DNA of 64,000 bases from assembly GCF_000381025.1 (NCBI RefSeq), contig NZ_KB905816.1:124001-188000 (forward strand). The letters are read 5' to 3'. Origin of the DNA: Streptomyces sulphureus DSM 40104 (GTDB taxonomy: Bacteria; Actinomycetota; Actinomycetes; Streptomycetales; Streptomycetaceae). Positions 1-10,800 of this stretch are shown in pieces. Each line of letters begins with the position of its first letter. Position 1 is the stretch's first letter. The notes under the pieces are model-generated. The model had not been told where the DNA came from, did no database searches, and worked only from the letters and a program-made list of their open reading frames with translations. The translations under genes and the position numbers were made by a program.

Positions 1-2952
1 CAGCCCGCGCTCTTCGCGGTGATGGTCTCGCTGGCAAGGGTGTGGCAGGACTGGGGCGTCCCCGTCGACGGGGTGGTCGGCCACTCGCAGGGCGAGATCG
101 CCGCCGCCTGCGTCTCGGGGGCGCTGTCCCTCGGCGACGGCGCGCGGGTGGTGGCCACCAGGTCCCGCCTGCTCGCCGAACTCGCGGGCACAGGCGGGAT
201 GGTCTTCGTCGGCCTGCCCGTCGACGAGGTGCGGCACCGCCTCGACGGCAGGCTCTCGCTCGCCTCCGTCAACGGTCCGGGCTCCGTCGTGGTGTCCGGG
301 CCGGACGACGCGCTCGGCGAACTCGTCGCGTCCGCGCGGGCCGACGGCGTCCACACCCGTCGGGTCGACGTCGACTACGCCTCGCACTCCCCCGCCGTCG
401 AGGCCGTACGCGACCGCCTGCTGACGGAACTCGCCGGGTTGGCGCCGCGGGAGGGCGCGATGCCGCTCTACTCGACGGTGACGGGCACCCGGCTGACCGG
501 CAGTGAGCTGGACGCCGAGTACTGGTACCGCAATCTGCGCGAGACGGTGCGGTTGGAGACGTCCGTCGAGGCGCTGGCGGCCGACGGGTTCGGGTTCTTC
601 GCCGAGTGCAGCCCGCACCCCGTACTCACCGTCGGCGTGCGGGAGACCCTCGACGCGCTCGGCGCCGAGGGCACGGTCCTCGGCACGCTGCGGCGGGAGG
701 ACGGCGGGACCGAGCGGCTGCTCCGCTCCCTGGCGGAGGGGTACGTCGACGGGCTGCCGGCCGACTGGCACCGGGTGCTCGGCGCCGGCGGGACCGTACC
801 GCTCCCGACGTACGCCTTCCAGCACGAGCGCTTCTGGCTGGACGCGCCCCAACCCGCCGGCACGGCGGGCGCGTTCGCCGCGGACTCGCGGTTCTGGGAC
901 GCCGTGGAGCGCGAGGACCTCGGAGAGCTGGCGGCCGAGCTCGGCGGGGGCGAGGGGCTCGCCGAGGCGCTCCCCGCGCTCGCGGCCTGGCGCCGCCGCA
1001 GCAGGCGGCAGGCCGACCTCGACTCGTGGCGGTACGAAGTGGCCTGGCACGCGCACCCGGTCCCCGAGGGACGCCCTGCGGGCCGGTGGCTCCTCCTGAC
1101 CAGCCGCACGCCGGAGGCGGAGCGGGTCGGTTCCCTCCTCGCCGACCGCGGCTTGGCGTGCGTACCGCTGACCCTCGGCGCGGACGACGCCGACCGGGCC
1201 GCACTCGCCGCCCGCCTAGACGGGGCGGCCGGCGGAGAGTACGCAGGCGTGCTCTCGCTGCTGGGACTCGACGAGCGGCCGCACCCGTCGCTGCAAGGAC
1301 TGACGACGGGGCTCGCCCTGACGGTCGCCGCGGTGCAGGCGCTCGGCGACACCGGCGTCAACGCCCCGCTGTGGGCGGTCACGTGCGGAGCGACGGACGT
1401 CGACGAGGCGCCGCTGCACCCGGGCCGGCACCAGGTCTGGGGGCTGGGGCGGGTGGTCGCCCTGGAGCACTCCGCACGGTGGGGCGGCCTCGTCGACCTC
1501 CCCGAGGAGCCGGACGGTCCCGCCGCCGAGGCGCTCCTCGGCGTCCTCGCCTCCGGCCACGACGAGGACCAGTGGGCGATCCGCGGCGCCGGAACGCGCG
1601 TACGCAGGCTCGTCCGCCGCTCTCCCGCAGCGCCGCGCGACCCGTGGCGTCCGTCGGGCACCGTCCTCATCACCGGGGCCGGCGGCTCGCTGGGCCCGCA
1701 CCTCGCACGGTCGGTGGCCGAGCGCGGGGCGTCGCACGTGGCCCTGGTGAGCAGGCGGGGGGCCGCCTCTCCAGGCGTCCCCGAACTCCTCGCCGAGCTG
1801 CGGGAGTCGGGCTGCCGGGCGGAGGCGTACGCCTGCGACGTACGGGACCAGGAGGGGCTGCGCACCGTGCTGCGGGACCTGGCGGACACCGGCCGTCCGG
1901 TGACGACGGCGGTGCACGCCGCCGCCCACCTGGACATCGCCTCGCTGGAGTCGACGACGCTCGGCCACTTCGCGGAGGTGGTGGACGCGAAGGTCGCAGG
2001 CGCCGTCCACCTCGCCGAGCTCCTCGACCCGGCACACCTGCGCGAGTTGGTCCTCTTCTCGTCGATCGCCGGGGTCTGGGGCAGCGCGGAACACGGCGCG
2101 TACGCCGCCGCCAACGCGTTCCTCGACGCCTACGCGGAGCGCTGCCGCGCCGACGGCCTCCCCGTCACCTCGGTGGCCTGGGGCATCTGGGACGAGCAGA
2201 TCACCAAGGACCGCACGGACGCCGACCTCGTCGTCCGCCGCGGGCTGCCGTTCCTCGACCGCGCCACGGCCTTCGAGGGCCTGTACCAGGCCATGGCGAC
2301 CGACCGCGCCTTCCATGTGGTCGCCGACGTCGACTGGGCGCGTTTCCTACCGGTGTTCACCTCCGTACGCCCCAGCCCCCTCCTCGCCGACCTGGCCGAG
2401 CCCGCCCGCGAGCAGGCACCGGAAACGTCGGGCGCCGCCGAGGGTGCCGGGCTCCGGGAGCGCCTGGCGGCCATGGTTCCGGCGGACCGCGAGCGCACCG
2501 TGCTCGACCTGGTGCGGCGGACCGGCGCCGTGGTACTCGGGCGCGGCACGGGCGAACGGCTGCCGGCCGAGCAGGAGTTCCGCCAGGCCGGCTTCGACTC
2601 GCTGCTCTCGGTCGACCTCCGCAACCGCCTCAACCGCGCCACCGGACTCGCACTGCCGCCGACGCTCCTCTTCGACCACGCGACCCCGACCCGCCTCGCA
2701 GCCCGCCTCCTCGACGAGCTCTCCGACCGCCGCGACGCCCCCGACCTCCTCACCCGACTCGACCTGATCGGCACGGAGGTACGGACGCTCCCGACGGACA
2801 ACGGGACGGTACGGCGGCAACTGGCGTCCCGCGCGGAGGCGTTGCTGCGCACCCTGCGCGGCGGTGCGGCCGACGAGACCCGGGACCTGGAGTCGGTCGA
2901 CACCACCGAGGAGCTCCTGGACCTCCTCGACAGCCGGTACGGCGAGTCGTGA
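1..2952 (+). CDS. Type I PKS module, 5'-truncated (AT-KR-ACP, C-terminal docking)
   Basis: The frame is already open at base 1, so the KS and the front of the AT lie outside the window. Numbering from base 1, the AT nucleophile is Ser29 in GHSQG and the specificity motif YASH is at 126-129; both are typical of methylmalonyl-CoA ATs. There is no DH or ER. The KR NADPH motif GTVLITGAGGSLG starts near 553. Its catalytic Ser and Tyr are intact, it has a Trp in FSSIAGVWGS and no LDD motif, which predicts an A-type (L-hydroxy) product; His at W+5 would make it A2 by the usual rules. The ACP phosphopantetheine serine is Ser867 in GFDSLL. The last 80 or so residues are an acidic helical C-terminal docking segment, so the chain passes to another protein. 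The next PKS starts 37 bp downstream. Product stereochemistry is prediction only. Confidence 0.95.
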   Translation, partial: QPALFAVMVSLARVWQDWGVPVDGVVGHSQGEIAAACVSGALSLGDGARVVATRSRLLAELAGTGGMVFVGLPVDEVRHRLDGRLSLASVNGPGSVVVSGPDDALGELVASARADGVHTRRVDVDYASHSPAVEAVRDRLLTELAGLAPREGAMPLYSTVTGTRLTGSELDAEYWYRNLRETVRLETSVEALAADGFGFFAECSPHPVLTVGVRETLDALGAEGTVLGTLRREDGGTERLLRSLAEGYVDGLPADWHRVLGAGGTVPLPTYAFQHERFWLDAPQPAGTAGAFAADSRFWDAVEREDLGELAAELGGGEGLAEALPALAAWRRRSRRQADLDSWRYEVAWHAHPVPEGRPAGRWLLLTSRTPEAERVGSLLADRGLACVPLTLGADDADRAALAARLDGAAGGEYAGVLSLLGLDERPHPSLQGLTTGLALTVAAVQALGDTGVNAPLWAVTCGATDVDEAPLHPGRHQVWGLGRVVALEHSARWGGLVDLPEEPDGPAAEALLGVLASGHDEDQWAIRGAGTRVRRLVRRSPAAPRDPWRPSGTVLITGAGGSLGPHLARSVAERGASHVALVSRRGAASPGVPELLAELRESGCRAEAYACDVRDQEGLRTVLRDLADTGRPVTTAVHAAAHLDIASLESTTLGHFAEVVDAKVAGAVHLAELLDPAHLRELVLFSSIAGVWGSAEHGAYAAANAFLDAYAERCRADGLPVTSVAWGIWDEQITKDRTDADLVVRRGLPFLDRATAFEGLYQAMATDRAFHVVADVDWARFLPVFTSVRPSPLLADLAEPAREQAPETSGAAEGAGLRERLAAMVPADRERTVLDLVRRTGAVVLGRGTGERLPAEQEFRQAGFDSLLSVDLRNRLNRATGLALPPTLLFDHATPTRLAARLLDELSDRRDAPDLLTRLDLIGTEVRTLPTDNGTVRRQLASRAEALLRTLRGGAADETRDLESVDTTEELLDLLDSRYGES

Positions 2953-2989
2953 ACAAGCGGCGGCGTACGGCGGACGGAAGGGGGCAGCG

Positions 2990-5900
2990 GTGACGCACGG
3001 CAGGCCGAGCAACGAGGAGCGCCTCGCACAGCATCTGCGCACCATGAGCGGCGAGTTGAACGCCGCGCGGCGCCGCGTCGAGGAGCTGGAGGAACGACGG
3101 CGCGAGCCGATCGCCGTGGTGGGCATCGGCTGCCGCTACCCGGGCGGGGTGAGCAGCGCCGACGACCTGTGGAAGGTGGTCAGCGAGGCCCGCGACACCG
3201 TCTCGGGGCTGCCGGAGGACCGCGGTTGGGAGATCGCGGGACCCGACCCCGCGCACCCGGACGCCCCCGGACGTAGCTGCACCACCTCCGGCGGGTTCCT
3301 CCACCGAGCGGCCTGGTTCGACGCGGAGTTCTTCGGGATCTCGCCGCGCGAAGCCCGGGCGATGGACCCGCAGCAGCGGCTCCTGCTGGAAACGGCGTGG
3401 GAAGCGGTGGAGAACGCGGGGATCGCCCCCGACTCGCTGCGGGACAGCCGCACGGGCGTCTTCGCGGGCTCCAACATCCAGGACTACTCGCACGTGCTCG
3501 CTGCGGCCCCTAGAGCGGCCGAGGGCCACGTCGTCACCGGCACGACCGGCGCCATGGTCTCCGGACGGCTCTCCTACACGCTCGGCCTCACCGGCCCGTC
3601 CGAGACGATCGACACGGCCTGCTCGTCGTCGCTCGTCGCGTTGCACGCGGCGGTGCGCGCGCTGCGCGAAGGGGAGTGCACCGCCGCGCTGGCGGGCGGG
3701 GCGACGGTGTTGACGACGCCGCGCGCGTTCGGCGAGTTCAGCAGGCAGCGGGTGCTCGCCCCCGACGGCCGGTGCAAGGCGTTCGGCGCGGACGCCGACG
3801 GTTTCGGACTCGGGGAGGGCGCGGCGATGCTCTTCCTGGAGCGGCTGAGCGACGCGCGCAGGCTCGGCCACCCGGTGCTCGCCGTCGTCCGGGGCTCTGC
3901 CGTCAACTCCGACGGCGCTTCGAACGGCATCACCGCGCCCAACGGCCCCTCGCAAGAGCGTGTCCTGCGGGACGCGCTGGCCGCCGCCGAGGTGTCCGCC
4001 TCGGAGGTCGACCTCGTGGAGGCGCACGGCACGGGAACGAAGCTGGGCGATCCGATCGAGGTCCGCGCGCTGATGGCGGTGTACGGCGCGGCCCGGGACC
4101 CGGACGCGCCGCTCTGGGTGGGCTCGGTCAAGTCCAACCTCGGGCACACGCAGGCCGCCGCCGGAGCCGCCGGCGTCATCAAGGCCGTACTCGCGTTGCA
4201 GCACCGGGTGTTGCCGCCGACCCTGCACGCCGACGTACCGACGCCGGAGGTCGACTGGTCGGCGGGCACCGTCCTGCCGCTGGCGGAAGCGCGCGCCTGG
4301 AGGTCCGCCGGCCGGCCGCGGCGGGCGGCGGTCTCCGCCTTCGGCATCAGCGGCACCAACGCCCACCTGATCGTCGAGGAGGCGCCTCCGGTGCCGGCGC
4401 CCGACACCGCGGCGCCGGACGATCCGCCGCTCCTCCCCTGGCTGGTTTCCGCACACTCGGCCGAGGCGCTGGCGGACCAGGGCGATCGGCTGCTCTCGTG
4501 GTGCGCCCGCCGGCCGGACGCCGCGCCGGGGGACGTCCCTCGGGCGCTCCTCGCCTCCCGCGCCACCTTGGCGCACCGCGCGGTGGCGCTGGCGGACGGC
4601 GCGGGGCCGCCCCGCTCCGCGCTCCGCGCGCTCGCGGCCGGGGAGCCCCACCCCGACCTCGTACGCGGCCGGGCGACCGAGCCGGGCAGGCTCGCGTTCC
4701 TGCTCCCCGGGCAGGGGAGTCAACGCCCGGGCATGGGCGGAGAGTTGTGCGCGCGGTTCCCGGTGTACGCGGCGGCCTTCGACGCGGCCTGCGCGGAGTT
4801 CGACGCGCACCTGCCCCGACGGCTGCGCGAGGTCGTCCTCGCCCGCGCGGGCACCGCCGAGGCGGCGCTGCTGGACCGTACCGAGTTCGCGCAGCCCGCA
4901 CTCTTCGCCGTCGAAGTGGCGCTCTTCGCGCTGCTGGAGTCGTGGGGCGTGCGTCCGGAGAGGCTGCTGGGGCACTCGGTCGGCGCGCTCGCCGCCGCCC
5001 ACGTCGGCGGAGTGCTGTCGCTGGCCGACGCCTGTGCCGTCGTCGCCGCCCGCGGCCGTCTGATGCAGGCGCTGCCGAGCGGGGGCACGATGGCCGCGCT
5101 CCAGGCGACGGAGGACGAAGTCGTCCCGCTGCTGCGCGGCCGGGAGGACCGCGTCGGCCTCGCGGCGGTCAACGGGCCGCGGTCGGTCGTCGTCTCGGGG
5201 GACGGGGACGTGGTCGACGAAGTCTGCGCCCACTGGCGGGAGTCGGGCAGGAGGGTCAAGCAGCTCAACGTCAGCCACGCCTTCCACTCGCCCCGCATGG
5301 ACGGCATGCTCGACGACTTCCTCGACGTCACCGCCTCCGTCGACTGGCACGAGCCGACGATCCCGCTCGTCTCCGACATGACCGGAGCGCCGGCCGGCCC
5401 GCGGGCATGGGGCGACCCCCGCTACTGGGTGGACCACGTCCGCAGGACCGTCCGTTTCCACGACGGCCTGGAGGCGCTCCGCGCCGACGGCGTCACCGCC
5501 TTCCTCGAACTCGGCCCCGACACCGCCCTCACCGGCGTCGCGTCGGACAGCGGCCGAGGCACCGACGTGCACGTGGCGTGCCTGCCGCGGGGGCGTCCCG
5601 AGGCGCACTCCGTGCTGACGGCGCTCGCCCGGCTGCACTGCCACGGCGTCGCCGTCGCGTGGGAAGCCCTCCTCCCCGGTCGGGGCCGCCCTCTGGACCT
5701 GCCGACCTATCCCTTCCAGCGGGAGCGGTACTGGCTGGAGCCGGAGGCCCGCCCCCGCGCTGCGGAGGAAGACCGGTTCTGGTCGCTCGTCGACGCGGCT
5801 CCCGAGGCGCTGGCCGCGGAGCTCGGCGTGGCGCCCGACGCCGAACTGCCCGCCGTGCTGCCCGCGTTGCGCCGCTGGCGGGACGGCGCGGCCCGGCGCA

Positions 5901-7789
5901 CCGGCACGGACGCGTGGCGGTACGGCGTCGCCTGGCGTCCGGTGGGGTCGGCCGACGAACCGTCGCTCACCGGAAGGTGGCTCGTCGTCGGCGACGACGC
6001 GCACGGACTCGTGGCCGCGCTCTCCGGCCTCGGCGCCGAGGTCACGCACCTTCCCGCGACCGCCTCCAGCGACCGGGCCGCACTCGCGGCCCTGCTCGCT
6101 CCCCTGCCGCCACCGGACGGCGTCGTCGCCACGCCCGGCGCCGACGAGCCGTCGTCGGCCGTCCTCGCCCTGCTGCAAGCGCTCGGCGACGCCGGGTTCC
6201 CGGCCCCGCTGTGGTGCCTGACGCGCGGCGCCGTCGCCGTGGCGCAGGAGGCGCCCGACGTGGCGCAGGCCGCGGTGTGGGGACTGGGGCGCGTCGCGGC
6301 GCTGGAACACCCGGACCGCTGGGGCGGGCTGCTCGACCTGCCGGCCGCTCTCCCCACCGACCTCGGCCCGCTGCTCGGCTCCGCTCTCACGGGACCCGAC
6401 GACCAACTGGCGCTGCGTGAGGGCGGCTTGCTCGCCCGGCGCCTCGTTCCACGCCCCGCGGCAGGGGGAGCGGCGCCCGAGCTGTCCGGGACGGCGCTCG
6501 TCACCGGCGGGACCGGCGGGCTGGGAGCCCGGGTCGCCAAGTCGCTCGCGGCCCGCGGAGCGCGGCACCTCCTGCTGCTGAGCCGCAGGGGCCCGGACGC
6601 CCCCGGCGCAGGACCGCTCCGCGACGAATTGGCGGCGCTCGGCGCCACGGCGACAATTCGCGCGTGCGACGTCGCCGACCGCGCCGCACTCGCCCGGGCA
6701 CTCGCCGACGTACCGGAGGAGCAGCCGCTCCGCGCCGTCGTCCACGCGGCGGGCGTCCTCGACGACGGCGTCCTCGACGCCCAGACACCGGAGCGCCTCG
6801 CCACCGTGCTCGCGGCGAAGTCCGTGGCGGCACGGCACCTCCACGAGCTGACGCACGGACAGGACCTCGCCGCCTTCGTCGTCTTCTCCTCCCTGGCGGG
6901 CGTCCTCGGCACCCCCGGGCAGGGCAACTACGCCGCCGCCAACGCCCAGTTGGACGCGCTCGCCGAGCAGCGGCACGCACAGGGGCGTCCGGCGACGTCC
7001 GTCGCGTGGGGCCCCTGGGCCGAGGACGGCATGGCGCACGGCCTCGACACCGGCCGGCTACGCAAGAGCGGAGTGCGGCCCATGGACCCGGACCTGGCGC
7101 TGGACGCCCTCTGGGACGCGGTCGGCGACGGGGCTCCGACGGTGCTCGTCGCCGACGTCGAGTGGGACGCCTTCGCCGCACGCGCTGCGGCGTTCCGCCC
7201 GAGCACGCAGCTCGCCGAGCTGACCGCCGCCGCGGCCGGGCCCCGGGCCCGTACGCCGACGCTCGACCGCGACCTGCCGGGGCTGCCTCCGGCCGAACGG
7301 CACGCGCGGGTACGCGGCGTCGTGCGGGAGCACGTCGCGGTCACGCTCGGGCACGGCAGCGGATGGCGGCTCGATTCCGAACTCTCCTTCCGCAGCCTCG
7401 GGTTCGACTCCCTCATGGCGGTGGAGCTCCGCAACCGCCTCGACGCCGCCACGGGGCTGAAGCTGCCCAGCACCCTGGTCTTCGACCACCCCACGCCGGA
7501 AGCCCTCGTCGCACACCTGCTCTCCGCGCTCCTCGACGAGGCGACGACGGGCCCCGAGGCGGCGCTCGCCGAAGTCGACCGGCTGGAGGGCGTGCTCGGC
7601 TCGGCCTCCCTCGACGACGAGGCACGCGGGGCCGTCGAGGCCCGGCTGCGGGAGCTGCTGAAGCACTGGTCCGCCGGGCCGGCCGACGGGCCGGCGCTCG
7701 CCCAGGCGTCGGCCGAGGAGGTCGTCGACTTCATCAACGACGAACTGGGCATCGCCCTCGACCCCGGCCGGAGCCGGCCGACGCCGTGA
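2990..7789 (+). CDS. Type I PKS, single module KS-AT-KR-ACP (malonyl-type AT)
   Basis: This is 1599 residues from the GTG at 2990, which places a typical N-terminal docking coiled coil (about residues 1-35) directly before the KS motif EPIAVVGIGCRYPGG. The KS triad is Cys211 (DTACSS), His346 (EAHGTGT) and His386 (NLGHTQ). The AT nucleophile is Ser663 (GHSVG) and the motif HAFH at 763-766 indicates malonyl-CoA. The linker runs straight into the KR with no DH or ER. The KR (NADPH motif near 1167) carries the LDD motif in HAAGVLDDG, so a B-type D-hydroxyl is predicted. The ACP serine is Ser1474 (GFDSLM), followed by a C-terminal docking tail. It is probably co-transcribed with the PKS genes on either side, with gaps of 37 and 24 bp. 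Confidence 0.96.
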   Translation: MTHGRPSNEERLAQHLRTMSGELNAARRRVEELEERRREPIAVVGIGCRYPGGVSSADDLWKVVSEARDTVSGLPEDRGWEIAGPDPAHPDAPGRSCTTSGGFLHRAAWFDAEFFGISPREARAMDPQQRLLLETAWEAVENAGIAPDSLRDSRTGVFAGSNIQDYSHVLAAAPRAAEGHVVTGTTGAMVSGRLSYTLGLTGPSETIDTACSSSLVALHAAVRALREGECTAALAGGATVLTTPRAFGEFSRQRVLAPDGRCKAFGADADGFGLGEGAAMLFLERLSDARRLGHPVLAVVRGSAVNSDGASNGITAPNGPSQERVLRDALAAAEVSASEVDLVEAHGTGTKLGDPIEVRALMAVYGAARDPDAPLWVGSVKSNLGHTQAAAGAAGVIKAVLALQHRVLPPTLHADVPTPEVDWSAGTVLPLAEARAWRSAGRPRRAAVSAFGISGTNAHLIVEEAPPVPAPDTAAPDDPPLLPWLVSAHSAEALADQGDRLLSWCARRPDAAPGDVPRALLASRATLAHRAVALADGAGPPRSALRALAAGEPHPDLVRGRATEPGRLAFLLPGQGSQRPGMGGELCARFPVYAAAFDAACAEFDAHLPRRLREVVLARAGTAEAALLDRTEFAQPALFAVEVALFALLESWGVRPERLLGHSVGALAAAHVGGVLSLADACAVVAARGRLMQALPSGGTMAALQATEDEVVPLLRGREDRVGLAAVNGPRSVVVSGDGDVVDEVCAHWRESGRRVKQLNVSHAFHSPRMDGMLDDFLDVTASVDWHEPTIPLVSDMTGAPAGPRAWGDPRYWVDHVRRTVRFHDGLEALRADGVTAFLELGPDTALTGVASDSGRGTDVHVACLPRGRPEAHSVLTALARLHCHGVAVAWEALLPGRGRPLDLPTYPFQRERYWLEPEARPRAAEEDRFWSLVDAAPEALAAELGVAPDAELPAVLPALRRWRDGAARRTGTDAWRYGVAWRPVGSADEPSLTGRWLVVGDDAHGLVAALSGLGAEVTHLPATASSDRAALAALLAPLPPPDGVVATPGADEPSSAVLALLQALGDAGFPAPLWCLTRGAVAVAQEAPDVAQAAVWGLGRVAALEHPDRWGGLLDLPAALPTDLGPLLGSALTGPDDQLALREGGLLARRLVPRPAAGGAAPELSGTALVTGGTGGLGARVAKSLAARGARHLLLLSRRGPDAPGAGPLRDELAALGATATIRACDVADRAALARALADVPEEQPLRAVVHAAGVLDDGVLDAQTPERLATVLAAKSVAARHLHELTHGQDLAAFVVFSSLAGVLGTPGQGNYAAANAQLDALAEQRHAQGRPATSVAWGPWAEDGMAHGLDTGRLRKSGVRPMDPDLALDALWDAVGDGAPTVLVADVEWDAFAARAAAFRPSTQLAELTAAAAGPRARTPTLDRDLPGLPPAERHARVRGVVREHVAVTLGHGSGWRLDSELSFRSLGFDSLMAVELRNRLDAATGLKLPSTLVFDHPTPEALVAHLLSALLDEATTGPEAALAEVDRLEGVLGSASLDDEARGAVEARLRELLKHWSAGPADGPALAQASAEEVVDFINDELGIALDPGRSRPTP

Positions 7790-7813
7790 CCCCTCCCCGC
7801 GAAAGGTTCCCAC

Positions 7814-10800
7814 GTGTCCACAGCACAGCCCCCGTCCACCGAGGACAGGTTGCGGTACTTCGTCAGGCAGCTCACGGGCGAGCTGCGGCAGGCCAGGCTG
7901 GAGCTGGCCGAGCAGGGGGCGAGGGGTACGGAGCCCGTCGCGATCGTCGGCATGAGCTGCCGGCTGCCCGGTGGCGTGACCCGTCCCGAAGAGCTGTGGC
8001 AGCTCGTCCTTGACGGCACGGACGCGATCTCCGCGTTCCCCACCGACCGCGGCTGGGACACCGAGCGGCTCTACGACCCCAGCGGCGACCGCCCCGGCAC
8101 GACGTACACGTGCGAGGGCGGATTCCTCTACGGCGCAGGCGAGTTCGACGCGGGCTTCTTCGGGATCTCGCCCCGCGAGGCGCTCGGCATGGACCCGCAG
8201 CAGCGCCAGCTCCTCGAAACCTCCTGGGAGGCGCTGGAGCACGCCTCGCTCCTCCCCGCCGCCCTGCGCGGCAGCCGCACGGGCGTCTACGTCGGCGCCG
8301 CGACGCAGGGCTACGGGTTCGATGTCTCCACGGGCGGGGTCGGCGTCGAGGGGTACGGGATCACGGGGGTCTCGACCTCGGTGCTCTCCGGCCGCATCGC
8401 GTACACCCTCGGCCTGCAGGGCCCGGCCGTCACGATCGACACCGCCTGCTCCTCCTCACTGGTGGCGCTGCACCTCGCCTGCCAGTCGCTCCAGCGGGGC
8501 GAGACGGACCTCGCGCTCGTCGGCGGCGCGACGGTGATGCCGACGCCGAGCACGTTCGTGGAGTTCAGCCGGCAGGGCGGGCTGGCGCGGGACGGCCGGT
8601 GCAAGTCGTTCGCCGCGGACGCGGACGGCACGGGCTGGTCGGAGGGTGTCGCGTTCCTCGTCGTGGAGCGGCTCTCCGAGGCGCGGCGCCGCGGGCACCG
8701 GGTGCACGCGCTGGTCCGCGGCTCGGCCGTCAATCAGGACGGCGCCTCGATGGGCCTGAGCGCGCCCAACGGCCCGGCGCAGCAACGGGTGATCACCGAG
8801 GCGCTGGCGAGCGGCGGGCTCACCCCCGAGGGCGTCGACGTCGTCGAGGCGCACGGCACCGGCACCAGGCTCGGCGACCCGATCGAGGCGCAGGCGCTGC
8901 TCGCCACGTACGGGCAGGGACGTCCCGCCGACCGGCCGCTGCGGCTGGGTGCGCTGAAGTCCAACATCGGGCACACGCAGTCCGCTTCGGGGATCGCCGG
9001 CGTGCTCAAGATGGTGGAGGCCCTGCGGCACCGCACGATGCCGCGGACCCTCCACGCCGACACCCGCTCCCCCGAAGTCGACTGGGACTCGGGAGCGGTG
9101 GAGCTGCTCACCGAGAACCGGCCCTGGCCGTGTGCCGGGCATCCGCGCCGGGCCGGCGTCTCCGCTTTCGGCATCGGCGGCACCAACGCGCACGTGATCC
9201 TCGAAGAGCCGGAGGCGGAGCCCGAAGCGGCGTCGCCCGCCCACGCGTTGCCGGTGCCGCTGGTGGTCTCGGGGACGTCGCCGGACGCGGTGCGCGGGCA
9301 GGCGACGGCGCTCCGCACCCACCTGGCCGCGCACCCGGACCTGCCGACGGCCGACGTCGCGCGGTCGCTGGTGGCGCACCGGACCCTCTTCGACCACCGG
9401 GCGGTGGTACTGGCGGAGGACGGTACGGCGGACGAGGCCCTCGCGCGGGTGGCACCCGTCGCAGCGGGACGCGGCCGGGCCGGCGCGCTCTTCTCCGGCC
9501 AGGGCGCCCAGCACCCGGGCATGGGGCGCCGGCTCGCCGCCGACTTCCCCGTGTTCGCAGAGGCGCTGGACGAGGTCTGCGCCACGACCGACCCGCTGCT
9601 CGGGCGCTCCCTCACCGAGGTGATGTGGCGGGAGCCCGCGGAGGTCCTCGCGCGTACGGAGTACGCACAACCCGCGCTCTTCGCCTTCGAGTTGGCGCTG
9701 GCGCGGCTGTGGCGGTCGTGGGGGCTGCGGTTCGCCGCCGTGGCGGGGCACTCGGTCGGGGAGGTGGCGGCGGCCGTGGTGTCCGGGGTGCTCTCCACCG
9801 GGGACGGGGCGCGTCTCGCCGTCGCGCGGGGCCGTCTCATGCAGGCCCTCCCGCCGGGCGGGGCGATGGTCGCGGTCGCCGCGGGCGAGACGGAGGTGGC
9901 CACGATGCTGGAGGGTGAGACGGAAGCCGTGATCGCGGCGGTGAACGGGCCGAGCGCGGTCGTCGTCTCCGGCGCCCGGGCCGCCGTCCTGCGGGTGCGC
10001 GACTACTGGCGTGCACGAGGCCGCCGGACGCGGCAGCTCCGGGTGAGCCACGCCTTCCACTCCCCGCTCATGGACCCGATGCTCGACGGATTCGCCGAGG
10101 CCGTCGCCGAACTCGCCTTCCACCGGCCGGAGATCCCCGTCAGCCCCTCGGCCGACACCCCGCACCCCTTCGACTCGCCCGAGTACTGGGCGGAGCACGC
10201 CCGGCGCACGGTCCGCTTCGCCGACGCGGTGGCGCACATGCCCGAGGTCGACGTCCTCGTCGAGCTCGGCCCGGACGCCGCGCTCACCCCACTCGTCGAC
10301 GACGGGCGGCCGGTCCTCGCCTCGGCGCGGCGGGACAGGAGCGAGACCCGCACCGTGCTCTCCGCGCTGTGCGGCGCCCACGCGCACGGCGTCCCCGTCG
10401 ACTGGAGCGCGCTGCTGGGAGAGGGGCGGCCCGTACCGCTGCCGACGTACGCGTTCCAGCGCGACACCTACTGGCTCACGGCCGCAGGACCAAAGGCGCC
10501 CTCCCCACCGCAGGAGCGGTTCTGGACGGCCGTCGAGCAGGGCGACGCACGGGAGTTGACGGAAGCACTCGGCGCACCGGCCGAACTGCTCCCCGTGCTG
10601 CCGGAGCTCTCCCGCTGGCACCGCGAGGCGAGCGACCGGCTCAGGCTCGACGCGTGGCGCTACCGCGCCACCTGGCGGCCGGCGCCCCAACCCCGCAGCG
10701 CGCCCCGGGTCCCCGGCACGTGGCTGGTCGTCCTGCCCGAGCGGGACGAAGGAGCGACCGCCGGCCGGCTGCGGGCACTGACCAGGACGCTCGCCGACGT

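Noticed and set aside
2750..7039. A 1429-codon minus-strand open frame
   Set aside because: Same reason: it is the complement of a PKS module with all catalytic motifs on the plus strand.
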